Below the pieces are notes generated by a model, which saw nothing but the letters and a program-made list of their open reading frames with translations, did not search any database and was not told the origin of the DNA. 64,000 nt of DNA, taken from Polaromonas sp. Lineage in GTDB: Bacteria > Pseudomonadota > Gammaproteobacteria > Burkholderiales > Burkholderiaceae_C. Shown one piece after another: positions 21,155-28,258 of this stretch. The stretch covers positions 56,193 through 120,192 of the forward strand of contig NZ_JAQSDL010000106.1 of NCBI RefSeq assembly GCF_029945895.1, given 5' to 3'. The position numbers and the translations under genes were made by a program. Numbering within the stretch: the stretch's first letter is position 1; every line of letters begins with the position of its first letter.

Positions 21155-21976
21155 ATGCCCAACCGCACCGTATTTTTCATCTCCGACGGCACCGGCATCA
21201 CCGCTGAAACCTTTGGTAACGCCATCCTGGCCCAGTTTGAGTTCACCGCGCGTCACGTGCGCCTGCCCTTTATTGACAGCGTGGACAAGGCGCATCAGGC
21301 CGTGCGTCAGATCAACCACGCGGCCTTGCTGGAGGGCAACCGGCCGATCGTGTTCACCACGCTGGTCAACATGGAGATCCTGGCCGTCATCAAGGCCCAC
21401 TGCCACGGCATGATGCTGGACATGTTCGGCACCTTTGTGGCGCCACTGGAAACCGAACTGGGCATCAAGTCGAACCACCGTGTGGGCCGTTTTTCGGATG
21501 CCTCCAAAAGCAAGGCCTATGACGACCGGATTGAAGCCATCAACTTCTCGCTGGCCCACGATGACGGGCAAAGCAACAGGGACCTGGCCGGTTCCGACGT
21601 GATCCTGGTGGGCGTGAGCCGCAGCGGCAAGACGCCGACCTCGCTGTACCTGGCCATGCAGTACGGACTGAAAGCCTCGAACTACCCGCTGATCCCGGAG
21701 GACTTCGAGCGCCGCCAGTTGCCGCCGGCGCTGGTACCGCACCGCAAGAAAATTTTCGGGCTGACGATCGCGCCCGAGCGCCTGGCCCAGATCCGCAACG
21801 AACGCCGGCCGAACTCGAAGTACGCGAGTCTGGAAAACTGCCGCGACGAGATCCACGAGGCCGAAGCGATGATGCGGCGCGAAGGCATTCGCTGGCTGTC
21901 CACCACCACCAAGTCCATCGAAGAGATCGCCACCACCATCCTGCAGGAAATCCGGCCCGAGCGGCTGGAGTACTGA
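21155..21976 (+). CDS. ppsR: PEP synthase regulatory protein (bifunctional kinase/pyrophosphorylase, DUF299)
   Basis: A 273-residue PSRP that uses ADP to phosphorylate, and Pi to dephosphorylate, the PEP synthase active-site region. It starts with the typical [20 protein letters not shown]. The P-loop-like motif [15 protein letters not shown] is near residue 150, and the C-terminal [20 protein letters not shown] is conserved. It is divergent from ppsA across a 175-bp promoter region, the standard arrangement. Confidence 0.96.
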   Translation: MPNRTVFFISDGTGITAETFGNAILAQFEFTARHVRLPFIDSVDKAHQAVRQINHAALLEGNRPIVFTTLVNMEILAVIKAHCHGMMLDMFGTFVAPLETELGIKSNHRVGRFSDASKSKAYDDRIEAINFSLAHDDGQSNRDLAGSDVILVGVSRSGKTPTSLYLAMQYGLKASNYPLIPEDFERRQLPPALVPHRKKIFGLTIAPERLAQIRNERRPNSKYASLENCRDEIHEAEAMMRREGIRWLSTTTKSIEEIATTILQEIRPERLEY

Positions 21977-21994
21977 GGCACCTCGACCGCTCTT

Positions 21995-22045
21995 CTTTTG
22001 ATAGCGGCCTGCGTACGCCCCATAAGGGGAAAAAGCATTATTTGC
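21995..22045 (+). repeat. ~50-bp interspersed element (copy 3, degenerate)
   Basis: CTTTTGATAGCGGCCTGCGTACGCCCCATAAGGGG keeps the ATAGC head, the CGCCC core and the GGGG arm of the family, but the tail has drifted. Confidence 0.55.
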
Positions 22046-22118
22046 ATGCAAGAACGGGCTGACGGCCGCAGTCGCCGGCGCAGCACTGGCGCCGCGCGCC
22101 GTGACGCCTATTCCAATA

Positions 22119-22162
22119 ATAGCAATTACCTATCAGACAATGTACTTTTAAAGAGTTATACT
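22119..22162 (+). promoter_or_regulatory. OxyR-like operator and promoter of ahpC
   Basis: ATAG-N7-CTAT (22119-22133) is a perfect OxyR half-operator. It is directly followed by CAGACA (22134-22139) as a -35, and 17 bases later TATACT (22157-22162) as a -10. OxyR bound just upstream of the -35 is the standard activating geometry. The second half-operator is poor. Inference from motif and gene context. Confidence 0.6.
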
Positions 22163-22207
22163 ATCGTTTCGCAAGTACTTTTAACCCGCCCATAGGAAGT
22201 TATCCCG

Positions 22208-22771
22208 ATGTCCCTGATCAATACGCAAGTCCAGCCTTTCAAAACCCAAGCCTTCCTCAATGGCAAGTTCATCGAAGTTTCCGACGAATCGCTGAAGGGC
22301 AAATGGTCGGTCCTGATCTTCATGCCGGCTGCATTCACTTTCAACTGCCCGACGGAAGTCGAGGACGCTGCAGACAACTACGCCGAATTCCAGAAGGCAG
22401 GCGCCGAGGTCTACATCGTGACCACCGACACCCATTTCTCGCACAAGGTGTGGCATGAAACCTCTCCCGCTGTCGGCAAGGCCAAGTTCCCGCTGGTGGG
22501 CGACCCGACCCACACGCTGACCAAGGCCTTTGACGTGTTCATCCCCGAAGAAGGCCTGGCACTGCGCGGCACCTTCGTGATCAACCCCGATGGCGTCATC
22601 AAGACCGCTGAAGTGCACTCCAACGAGATTGCGCGCGACGTCAAGGAAACCCTGCGCAAGCTCAAAGCTGCCCAGTACACCGCCGCCCACCCCGGCCAGG
22701 TCTGCCCGGCCAAGTGGAACGAAGGCGCCAAGACGATTGCTCCCTCGATCGACCTCGTCGGCAAGATCTAA
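22208..22771 (+). CDS. ahpC: Alkyl hydroperoxide reductase subunit C (2-Cys peroxiredoxin)
   Basis: A 187-residue typical AhpC that reduces H2O2 and organic peroxides. The peroxidatic Cys47 lies in [16 protein letters not shown] and the resolving Cys in [10 protein letters not shown] near residue 167. It is paired with ahpF 86 bp downstream across a terminator-like hairpin, which may set a higher ahpC level. Promoter signals upstream point to OxyR control. Confidence 0.98.
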   Translation: MSLINTQVQPFKTQAFLNGKFIEVSDESLKGKWSVLIFMPAAFTFNCPTEVEDAADNYAEFQKAGAEVYIVTTDTHFSHKVWHETSPAVGKAKFPLVGDPTHTLTKAFDVFIPEEGLALRGTFVINPDGVIKTAEVHSNEIARDVKETLRKLKAAQYTAAHPGQVCPAKWNEGAKTIAPSIDLVGKI

Positions 22772-22784
22772 GCCCCCGCGGTCC

Positions 22785-22827
22785 AAGCCCGGGCGATGCA
22801 CACCTTGGTGTGCCCCGGGCTTTTTTG
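22785..22827 (+). terminator. Hairpin terminator/attenuator between ahpC and ahpF
   Basis: AAGCCCGGG and CCCGGGCTTTTTT form a strong stem, with an inner GCACACC/GGTGTGC stem extending it, followed by six T residues. Partial read-through would give ahpC in excess over ahpF. Confidence 0.8.
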
Positions 22828-22857
22828 TTCCCCATTGAAACTGAAAGTGAGTCCGCC

Positions 22858-24429
22858 ATGCTTGACGACGCCACCAAAGCCCAACTGAAAAGCTACCTCG
22901 AACGCGCCAATGCCCCCATCGAAATCGTCGCTTCACTGGACGACGGCGAGGCCTCTGGCGAAGTGCTGTCACTGCTGAAGGATGTCGCAGAGGCGTCGCC
23001 ACTGGTCACGCTGACCGAAAGCCGCGACGACCCGCACCGCAAACCCTCGTTTTCCATCAACCGCCCGGGCGAAAACCACGGCCCGCGCTTTGCCGGCCTG
23101 CCCATGGGCCATGAGTTCACCTCGCTGATCCTGGCGCTGCTGCAGATCGGCGGCTACCCGCCCAAGGTGGAACAGGAAATACTGGACCAGATCCGCGCGC
23201 TCGACCGCGATCTCGAGTTCGAAATCTACGTCTCGCTGACTTGCCACAACTGCCCCGACGTGGTGCAGGCGCTGAACCTGATGGCGGTGCAGAACCCGCG
23301 CATCAAGACCACCATGATCGAAGGCGGCACCTTTCAGGAAGAAGTCAAAGAGCGCGAGATCATGGGCGTGCCCACGGTCTTCCTGAACGGCACCATGTTC
23401 GGCAACGGCCGCATGAGCCTGGAAGAAATCCTCGCCAAGATCGACACCAGCGGCGTCGAGCGCGAAGCCAGAAAAATCGCTGAAAAAGCACCCTTCGATG
23501 TGCTGATCGTCGGCGGCGGCCCGGCCGGCGCGGCAGCGGCCGTGTACGCGGCACGCAAGGGCATCCGCACCGGCGTGGCGTCGGAGCGTTTCGGTGGCCA
23601 GGTGCTGGACACCCTGGGCATCGAGAACTTCATCTCGATCAAGGAAACCGAAGGCCCCAAATTCGCCCACGCCCTTGAGGAGCACGTGCGCAACTACGAC
23701 GTCGACATCATGAACCTGCAGCGTGCCAAGGCCTTGATTCCCCACAGCGGTCCCGGCAAGGACCTGATCGAGATCCAGCTGGAAAGCGGCGCCTCGCTGA
23801 AAAGCAAGTCGGTGATCATCTCCACCGGGGCGCGCTGGCGCAACATCAACGTGCCCGGCGAGCAGGAGTTCAAGAACAAGGGCGTGGCCTACTGCCCGCA
23901 TTGCGACGGCCCGCTGTTCAAGGGCAAACGCGTGGCCGTCATCGGCGGCGGCAACTCCGGCGTTGAGGCGGCGATTGACCTGGCCGGCATCGTGGGCCAT
24001 GTGACGCTGATCGAGTTCGACACCGCGCTGCGCGCCGACGCGGTGCTGCAGAACAAGTTGAAGAGCCTGTCCAACGTCGAGGTCTTCACCAACGCGCAGA
24101 CCACCGAGATCACCGGCGACCAGAAGGTCACCGGCCTGGTCTACAAAGACCGCACCAGCGGCGAACTCAAGACCGTGCCGCTCGAAGGCGTGTTCATCCA
24201 GATCGGCCTGGTACCCAACACCGACTGGCTCAAGGGTGTGGTGGATCTCTCGAAACACGGCGAGATCATTGTCGATGCGCGCGGCCAGACCTCGTTGCCC
24301 GGCGTCTTCGCCGCGGGGGACGCCACCACTGTGCCCTTCAAGCAGATCATCATTGCGGCCGGGGACGGTGCCAAGGCGGCGCTGGGTGCGTTTGATTACC
24401 TGATCCGCAGTCCGGCGATCGCGCACTGA
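22858..24429 (+). CDS. ahpF: Alkyl hydroperoxide reductase subunit F (disulfide reductase)
   Basis: A 523-residue FAD/NAD(P)H flavoprotein that regenerates AhpC. The N-terminal double thioredoxin-like domain has the [13 protein letters not shown] active site (CHNC). FAD binding is by [22 protein letters not shown], the redox-active pair is in [10 protein letters not shown], and NAD(P)H binds at [14 protein letters not shown]. The C-terminal [10 protein letters not shown] is the second FAD motif. The ATG at 22858 begins the standard [15 protein letters not shown]; the longer open frame upstream is not homologous. Confidence 0.97.
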   Translation: MLDDATKAQLKSYLERANAPIEIVASLDDGEASGEVLSLLKDVAEASPLVTLTESRDDPHRKPSFSINRPGENHGPRFAGLPMGHEFTSLILALLQIGGYPPKVEQEILDQIRALDRDLEFEIYVSLTCHNCPDVVQALNLMAVQNPRIKTTMIEGGTFQEEVKEREIMGVPTVFLNGTMFGNGRMSLEEILAKIDTSGVEREARKIAEKAPFDVLIVGGGPAGAAAAVYAARKGIRTGVASERFGGQVLDTLGIENFISIKETEGPKFAHALEEHVRNYDVDIMNLQRAKALIPHSGPGKDLIEIQLESGASLKSKSVIISTGARWRNINVPGEQEFKNKGVAYCPHCDGPLFKGKRVAVIGGGNSGVEAAIDLAGIVGHVTLIEFDTALRADAVLQNKLKSLSNVEVFTNAQTTEITGDQKVTGLVYKDRTSGELKTVPLEGVFIQIGLVPNTDWLKGVVDLSKHGEIIVDARGQTSLPGVFAAGDATTVPFKQIIIAAGDGAKAALGAFDYLIRSPAIAH

Positions 24430-24451
24430 CCCGCCCGACAAGCTGCGCTGC

Positions 24452-24475
24452 AAAGCCCGCCTCCGGCGGGCTTTG
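24452..24475 (+). terminator. Terminator after ahpF
   Basis: AAAGCCCGCC-tccg-GGCGGGCTTT stem followed by a T-rich stretch, 22 bp after the ahpF stop. Confidence 0.75.
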
Positions 24476-24619
24476 CCTTTTCCGGGTCAGCGGTCTCTGG
24501 CAATACGAACGGTTATCACACTCACACGCAGGCCGACCGGACGCGTGTGGACATGCTTGAGCAGAAGCGGCAGCCGGGAGACAATGCAGCATCGACAACA
24601 GAAACAAAAAGGAAATGCC

Positions 24620-25096
24620 ATGAAAGGCGACGCACAAGTCATCACCCACCTGCAGGCCCAACTCAAGAACGAACTGACCGCCATCAACCAGTACTTCGTG
24701 CACTACCGCATGTACAAGCATTGGGGCCTGGACAAGCTCGCGAAGAAGGAATACGAGGAGTCCATCGGCGAGATGAAACACGCCGACAAACTGATGGACC
24801 GCATCTTCATGCTCGACGGCCTGCCCAATCTGCAGGACCTGGGCAAGCTGATGATCGGCGAGGACGTTCCGGAAGCCCTGGCCTGCGACCTGAAGGCCGA
24901 AACCGGCGCCCAGGCCACGATCAAGGACGGCATGGCCCATTGCGAAAGCGTGCGTGACTATGTCTCGCGCGACCTGTTGCAGGGCATTCTGGACGACACC
25001 GAAGAACACATCGACTTCCTGGAAACCCAGATCGAGCTGGTGGCCAAGGTCGGGTTGCAGAACTACCTGCAAAGCCAGATGGGCGAGCTGAGCTGA
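24620..25096 (+). CDS. bfr: Bacterioferritin
   Basis: A 158-residue haem-containing iron-storage subunit of the 24-mer. Ferroxidase ligands are visible as Glu18 (KNELTAINQYF), Glu51 and His54 (GEMKHADKLMD), and Glu127/His130 (DTEEHIDFLE). Met52 in EMKH is the haem ligand. The ATG at 24620 follows AAAAAGGAAATGCC. It opens the iron block: stored iron would be mobilised with the help of the Bfd ferredoxin encoded at 31568. Confidence 0.97.
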   Translation: MKGDAQVITHLQAQLKNELTAINQYFVHYRMYKHWGLDKLAKKEYEESIGEMKHADKLMDRIFMLDGLPNLQDLGKLMIGEDVPEALACDLKAETGAQATIKDGMAHCESVRDYVSRDLLQGILDDTEEHIDFLETQIELVAKVGLQNYLQSQMGELS

Positions 25097-25119
25097 CACG
25101 GCCCGGAGCCGGAAGAACC

Positions 25120-25146
25120 AGGCGGGGCAAGTCCCCGCTTTTTTTC
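25120..25146 (+). terminator. Terminator after bfr
   Basis: GCGGGG-caagt-CCCCGC stem followed by eight T residues. Confidence 0.8.
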
Positions 25147-25225
25147 GGCCGTCGGCCACCTCCGTGCAGCCAGGGCAGTCAGCGCAGCCGGGCCATCAGC
25201 ACCTCCACCGCCCTTCATTTTCAGG

Positions 25226-25283
25226 CAAAAACAGCTTGCAGCGCCCGTCGGTAAAGCGGAGCCAGCTATTTAATTCATAGCAA
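25226..25283 (-). repeat. ~57-bp interspersed element (copy 4)
   Basis: Read on the minus strand: TGCTATGAATTAAATAGC head, then a GCTGGCTCC arm, a GACGGGCGC core and a GCTGTTTTTGCC tail. It is intergenic between bfr and feoA. Confidence 0.75.
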
Positions 25284-25360
25284 TTTTCCGGCACCGCGCA
25301 CTTGCCGCGCAGATCGCCCGGCGCGCCCCGGTCTGGCGCGGGAAGGCATACAATACAAAT

Positions 25361-25379
25361 AGTAATGATTCTCATAAAG
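25361..25379 (+). promoter_or_regulatory. Fur-box-like site before feoA
   Basis: AGTAATGATTCTCATAAAG matches the 19-bp Fur consensus GATAATGATAATCATTATC at 12 positions, centred on TAATGATTCTCAT. A TACAAT -10-like hexamer lies just upstream. Iron repression of feoAB is expected. The site abuts the first ATG (25381), which argues for the later feoA start. Confidence 0.55.
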
Positions 25380-25434
25380 AATGGCGTACTTGCCGGATAA
25401 CCCCGCTCACCCTTCCCCCGCCGCTTTCCGCCTT

Positions 25435-25731
25435 ATGACACCTGTCGCTTCGCTTTCCCCGGCCGCAGCGCCCGACCCCGGCACGCTTTGCCTGGTCGAC
25501 CTGCCCGTTCACCGGGTGACCACCATCACCGGTCTGGCCAGCCAGGGCGGTGAGGCCTTTGCCGGCGTGTTGCAGCGGCTGGGAGAACTCGGCTTCATGG
25601 TGGGCGAAACCATCAGCGTGCTGCAGCGCGGCCCGGGCGGGCGCGAGCCGCTGGCGGTCCAGGTCGGCGACACCGTGTTTGCGCTGCGCCGCCATGAGGC
25701 GAGCTGCATCCAGGTCAAAGTGCCCGCATGA
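25435..25731 (+). CDS. feoA: Ferrous iron transport protein A (FeoA)
   Basis: A small SH3-like cytoplasmic partner of FeoB. The core LVDLPVHRVTTITGL, then RLGELGFMVGETISVLQRGPGG and EPLAVQVGDTVFALRRHEASCIQV, fits FeoA. The ATG at 25435 gives 98 residues. The frame is open from ATG 25381 (116 residues), but that codon touches the Fur box. Neither start has a clear Shine-Dalgarno. The stop overlaps feoB by 4 bp. Confidence 0.85.
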   Translation: MTPVASLSPAAAPDPGTLCLVDLPVHRVTTITGLASQGGEAFAGVLQRLGELGFMVGETISVLQRGPGGREPLAVQVGDTVFALRRHEASCIQVKVPA

Positions 25732-27677
25732 ACGCTGCCTCCAGCACCGCAGGCCCGCTGCGCATCGCCCTGGTCGGCAACCCGAACTGCGGCAAGACGG
25801 CCCTCTTCAACCTGCTGACCGGCGCGCGCCAGAAAGTGGCCAACTATGCCGGTGTGACGGTTGAACGCAAGGAAGGCCGTGCCCGTTTGCCCGACGGCCG
25901 CGAACTGGCCGTGATGGACCTGCCGGGTGCCTACAGCCTGAGCCCGGCCACCACCGACGAAGCCGTCACGCATGACGTGGTGCTGGGCCTGCGCGCCGGG
26001 GAAAGCCGGCCCGACGGCATCATCGCGGTGGTGGACGCCACCAACCTGCGCATGAACCTGCGCCTGGTGCTGCAGTTGCGCGCCCTGGGCCGGCCCATGG
26101 TGCTCGCGCTCAACATGATGGACGTGGCACGCGCGCGCGGCCTGCAGATCAACATCGCCCGGCTGTCGGCCGAGCTCGGCATGCCGGTGGTCGAAACCGT
26201 CGCCGTGCACAACCCCTGGTTTGCCGCCTGGCGCGGCAAGGCCGGCGAGAGCGGGCGTGACGCCCTGCTGCAAGCGGCCCAGAAAGCCTTTGCAGCGCAA
26301 AGTAGTGAGGCTTTTATGCCTCCAGCCCAATCCCCGTCTTCGCCAACAGCTATCAAAACAGGAGCAGATGGAACGCCGGACATGGCCGCGCTGCAGGTGC
26401 AGGTCAGGGCCATCCTGGCCGCCGCGGTGCCCAACGCCGGGCAGGTCAAGCGCTTCAACCACCGCATCGACGCGGTCGTGATGCACCCGGTCGCCGGCCT
26501 GCTGCTGCTGGCGACCGTGCTGTTCCTGATTTTTCAGGCGGTGTTTGCCTGGGCCAACCTGCCGATGGACCTGATCAAGGAAGGCGTCGCAGCAGTCGGC
26601 TCTTTTGTGCAGGGTCATGTGCGGCCCGGCCTGCTGCAAAGCCTGCTGGTCGATGGCATCGTCGCCGGCGTCGGCGGCGTGCTGGTGTTCCTGCCGCAGA
26701 TCATTATTCTGTTTTTCTTCATCCTGCTGCTGGAAGACTCGGGTTATCTGCCGCGCGCCGCCTTCCTGCTCGACAACCTCATGGGCAAGGTCGGGCTGTC
26801 GGGGCGCGCCTTCATTCCGCTGCTGTCGAGTTTTGCCTGCGCGATTCCCGGCATCATGGCCACGCGCACCATCCCGCACTGGCGCGACCGCCTGGCCACC
26901 ATCATGATCGCGCCGCTGATGACCTGCTCGGCCCGGCTGCCGTTGTACGCGCTGCTCATAGGCGCCTTCATTCCCGACCGCAAGGTGGGCTTCTTCAACC
27001 TGCAGGGCCTGACGTTGTTTGGGCTTTACGTCCTGGGCATTGTGTCGGCCATGGCGGTGGCCTGGGTCTTCAAGCGCACCTGGTCCAAAAGCAGCTACCA
27101 GCCGCTGATGCTGGAGTTGCCCCCCTACCGCGTGCCGAACCTGCGCAACCTGCTGCTGGGCCTGTGGCAACGCGTCGAAATTTTCATGCACCGCGTCGGC
27201 ACCATCATTTTTTCGCTGATGGTGGTGTTGTGGTTTCTCTCGACGTTTCCAGGTGCTCCCGAGGGCGCCACTGGCGCGGCGATCCAGTACAGCTTCGCCG
27301 GCATGATAGGCAAGGCGCTTGAAGTGGTGTTTGCGCCCATCGGTTTCAACTGGCAGATCTCGATCGCACTGGTGCCCGGCATGGCTGCGCGTGAAGTCGC
27401 GGTCGGCGCACTGGGCACCGTCTATTCGCTGTCGGCCTCGGGTGACGACGCCGCCGCGGCCCTGAGCCCGCTGATCGCCCAGAGCTGGTCCACCGCCACC
27501 GCCTATTCGCTGCTGGCCTGGTATGTGTTTGCGCCGCAGTGCATCTCGACCCTGGCCGTGGTCAAGCGCGAAACCAACTCCTGGCGCTACCCCTTGCTGA
27601 TGGCCGCCTACCTGTTTGCGCTGGCTTACGCCGCCTCGTTTGTCACCTACCGCGCCGTGCTGGCGCTGACCGCATGA
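25728..27677 (+). CDS. feoB: Ferrous iron transporter FeoB
   Basis: A 649-residue inner-membrane Fe2+ permease. The N-terminal G domain has VGNPNCGKTALFNLLTG (G1), MDLPGAYSLSP (G3) and LNMMD (G4). Membrane parts show two gate-like Cys-containing cores: PLLSSFACAIPGIMATR and the second Gate region near GMAAREVAVGALGTVY. Residues about 192-213 (EAFMPPAQSPSSPTAIK) are encoded by a copy of the genomic 55-bp repeat inserted in frame between the G domain and the membrane domain. It is coupled to feoA and to a Cys-rich small gene by ATGA overlaps. Confidence 0.96.
   Translation: MNAASSTAGPLRIALVGNPNCGKTALFNLLTGARQKVANYAGVTVERKEGRARLPDGRELAVMDLPGAYSLSPATTDEAVTHDVVLGLRAGESRPDGIIAVVDATNLRMNLRLVLQLRALGRPMVLALNMMDVARARGLQINIARLSAELGMPVVETVAVHNPWFAAWRGKAGESGRDALLQAAQKAFAAQSSEAFMPPAQSPSSPTAIKTGADGTPDMAALQVQVRAILAAAVPNAGQVKRFNHRIDAVVMHPVAGLLLLATVLFLIFQAVFAWANLPMDLIKEGVAAVGSFVQGHVRPGLLQSLLVDGIVAGVGGVLVFLPQIIILFFFILLLEDSGYLPRAAFLLDNLMGKVGLSGRAFIPLLSSFACAIPGIMATRTIPHWRDRLATIMIAPLMTCSARLPLYALLIGAFIPDRKVGFFNLQGLTLFGLYVLGIVSAMAVAWVFKRTWSKSSYQPLMLELPPYRVPNLRNLLLGLWQRVEIFMHRVGTIIFSLMVVLWFLSTFPGAPEGATGAAIQYSFAGMIGKALEVVFAPIGFNWQISIALVPGMAAREVAVGALGTVYSLSASGDDAAAALSPLIAQSWSTATAYSLLAWYVFAPQCISTLAVVKRETNSWRYPLLMAAYLFALAYAASFVTYRAVLALTA
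26302..26366 (-). repeat. ~60-bp interspersed element inside feoB (copy 5)
   Basis: Minus-strand reading: GCTCCTGTTTTGATAGCTG head, then GACGGGGATTGGGCTGGAGGC and an AAAAGCCTCA tail. It is antisense to feoB yet keeps the frame open. Confidence 0.8.
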
Positions 27678-27949
27678 CGGCCACACTGCTGCAATCCCTG
27701 CTGGTTTATGCCGTGGTCGCGCTGTGCACGGCCTATTCCCTCTGGCGCCTGCTGCCTGCCGCCCTGAAGCGGCGCGCAGCGGTGGCGCTGATGTCACGCT
27801 TTCCGCGCCTGCAGGCGTCCGCGCGCCTGCAGACACTGGCGCGGCAACCCTCCGGCTGCGGCTCGGGTTGCGGCAGTTGCGACAGCAATGCCTCCAGGCC
27901 GGCGCCGGCCCTGCAGGAACACAAGATCGGGGTGTTTCGGCGCCGCTGA
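27674..27949 (+). CDS. FeoB-associated Cys-rich small membrane protein (DUF6587-like)
   Basis: 91 residues: one N-terminal membrane helix (LLQSLLVYAVVALCTAYSLW), a basic segment, and a C-terminal Cys-rich loop GCGSGCGSCDS. The ATG overlaps the feoB stop (ATGA). Small Cys-rich proteins in this place are common FeoB partners and may chaperone Fe2+ or carry an iron-sensing cluster; the role here is inferred from position and composition only. Confidence 0.78.
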   Translation: MTATLLQSLLVYAVVALCTAYSLWRLLPAALKRRAAVALMSRFPRLQASARLQTLARQPSGCGSGCGSCDSNASRPAPALQEHKIGVFRRR

Positions 27950-28018
27950 AACAAAACGCTGCCAAGCTGCAGCTTCTGGCACCCATGCCGGCTCCCGGCA
28001 AAGGCAGGCGCCATCGCT

Positions 28019-28057
28019 TTTCCTGTTTCCTGTTTCCTGTTTCCTGTTTCCTGTTCC
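28019..28057 (+). repeat. Tandem heptanucleotide repeat (TTTCCTG)5
   Basis: Five uninterrupted TTTCCTG units (28019-28053) plus a partial TTCC. It lies about 55 bp upstream of the Fur box and 200 bp before the receptor start. Confidence 0.95.
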
Positions 28058-28111
28058 GTTTTCGCCACGTCTGCGCATGATGGCCAGGAAAACACCATTT
28101 CTCCCTTGCAA

Positions 28112-28130
28112 GTTATTACGAATCATTATC
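28112..28130 (+). promoter_or_regulatory. Fur-box-like site before the siderophore receptor
   Basis: GTTATTACGAATCATTATC matches the 19-bp Fur consensus at 14 positions, including the ten-base half AATCATTATC. Iron-dependent repression of the receptor and piuC is expected. Confidence 0.65.
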
Positions 28131-28258
28131 ATTTGATATACACTCGCAGTGACACCTGACCAGCCAGCCCGCTCGCATTCGCCACGAACCGCCGAGCCAG
28201 CCAAGCCAACGACTCAAACCATTCCACGCCGATCCGGCGGGACCCTGCTGGAGGCCAC

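Larger units (their letters stand above)
27950..28258. other. Intergenic region with heptamer microsatellite and Fur site
   Basis: 309 bp between the feo operon and the siderophore-receptor gene. It holds five perfect TTTCCTG repeats and one Fur-box-like site, both listed separately. No credible gene is seen. Confidence 0.6.

Noticed and set aside
22785..22827. Riboswitch between ahpC and ahpF
   Set aside because: The structure is a simple GC stem with a T-run; a terminator/attenuator explains it fully.
25381..25434. Upstream ATG of feoA
   Set aside because: It directly touches the Fur-box-like site and lacks a Shine-Dalgarno; kept only as an alternative start.
25509..28001. 830-codon minus-strand open frame opposite feoA-feoB
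   Set aside because: Shadow of feoB caused by high third-position GC; no domain signature, and feoB is unmistakable.
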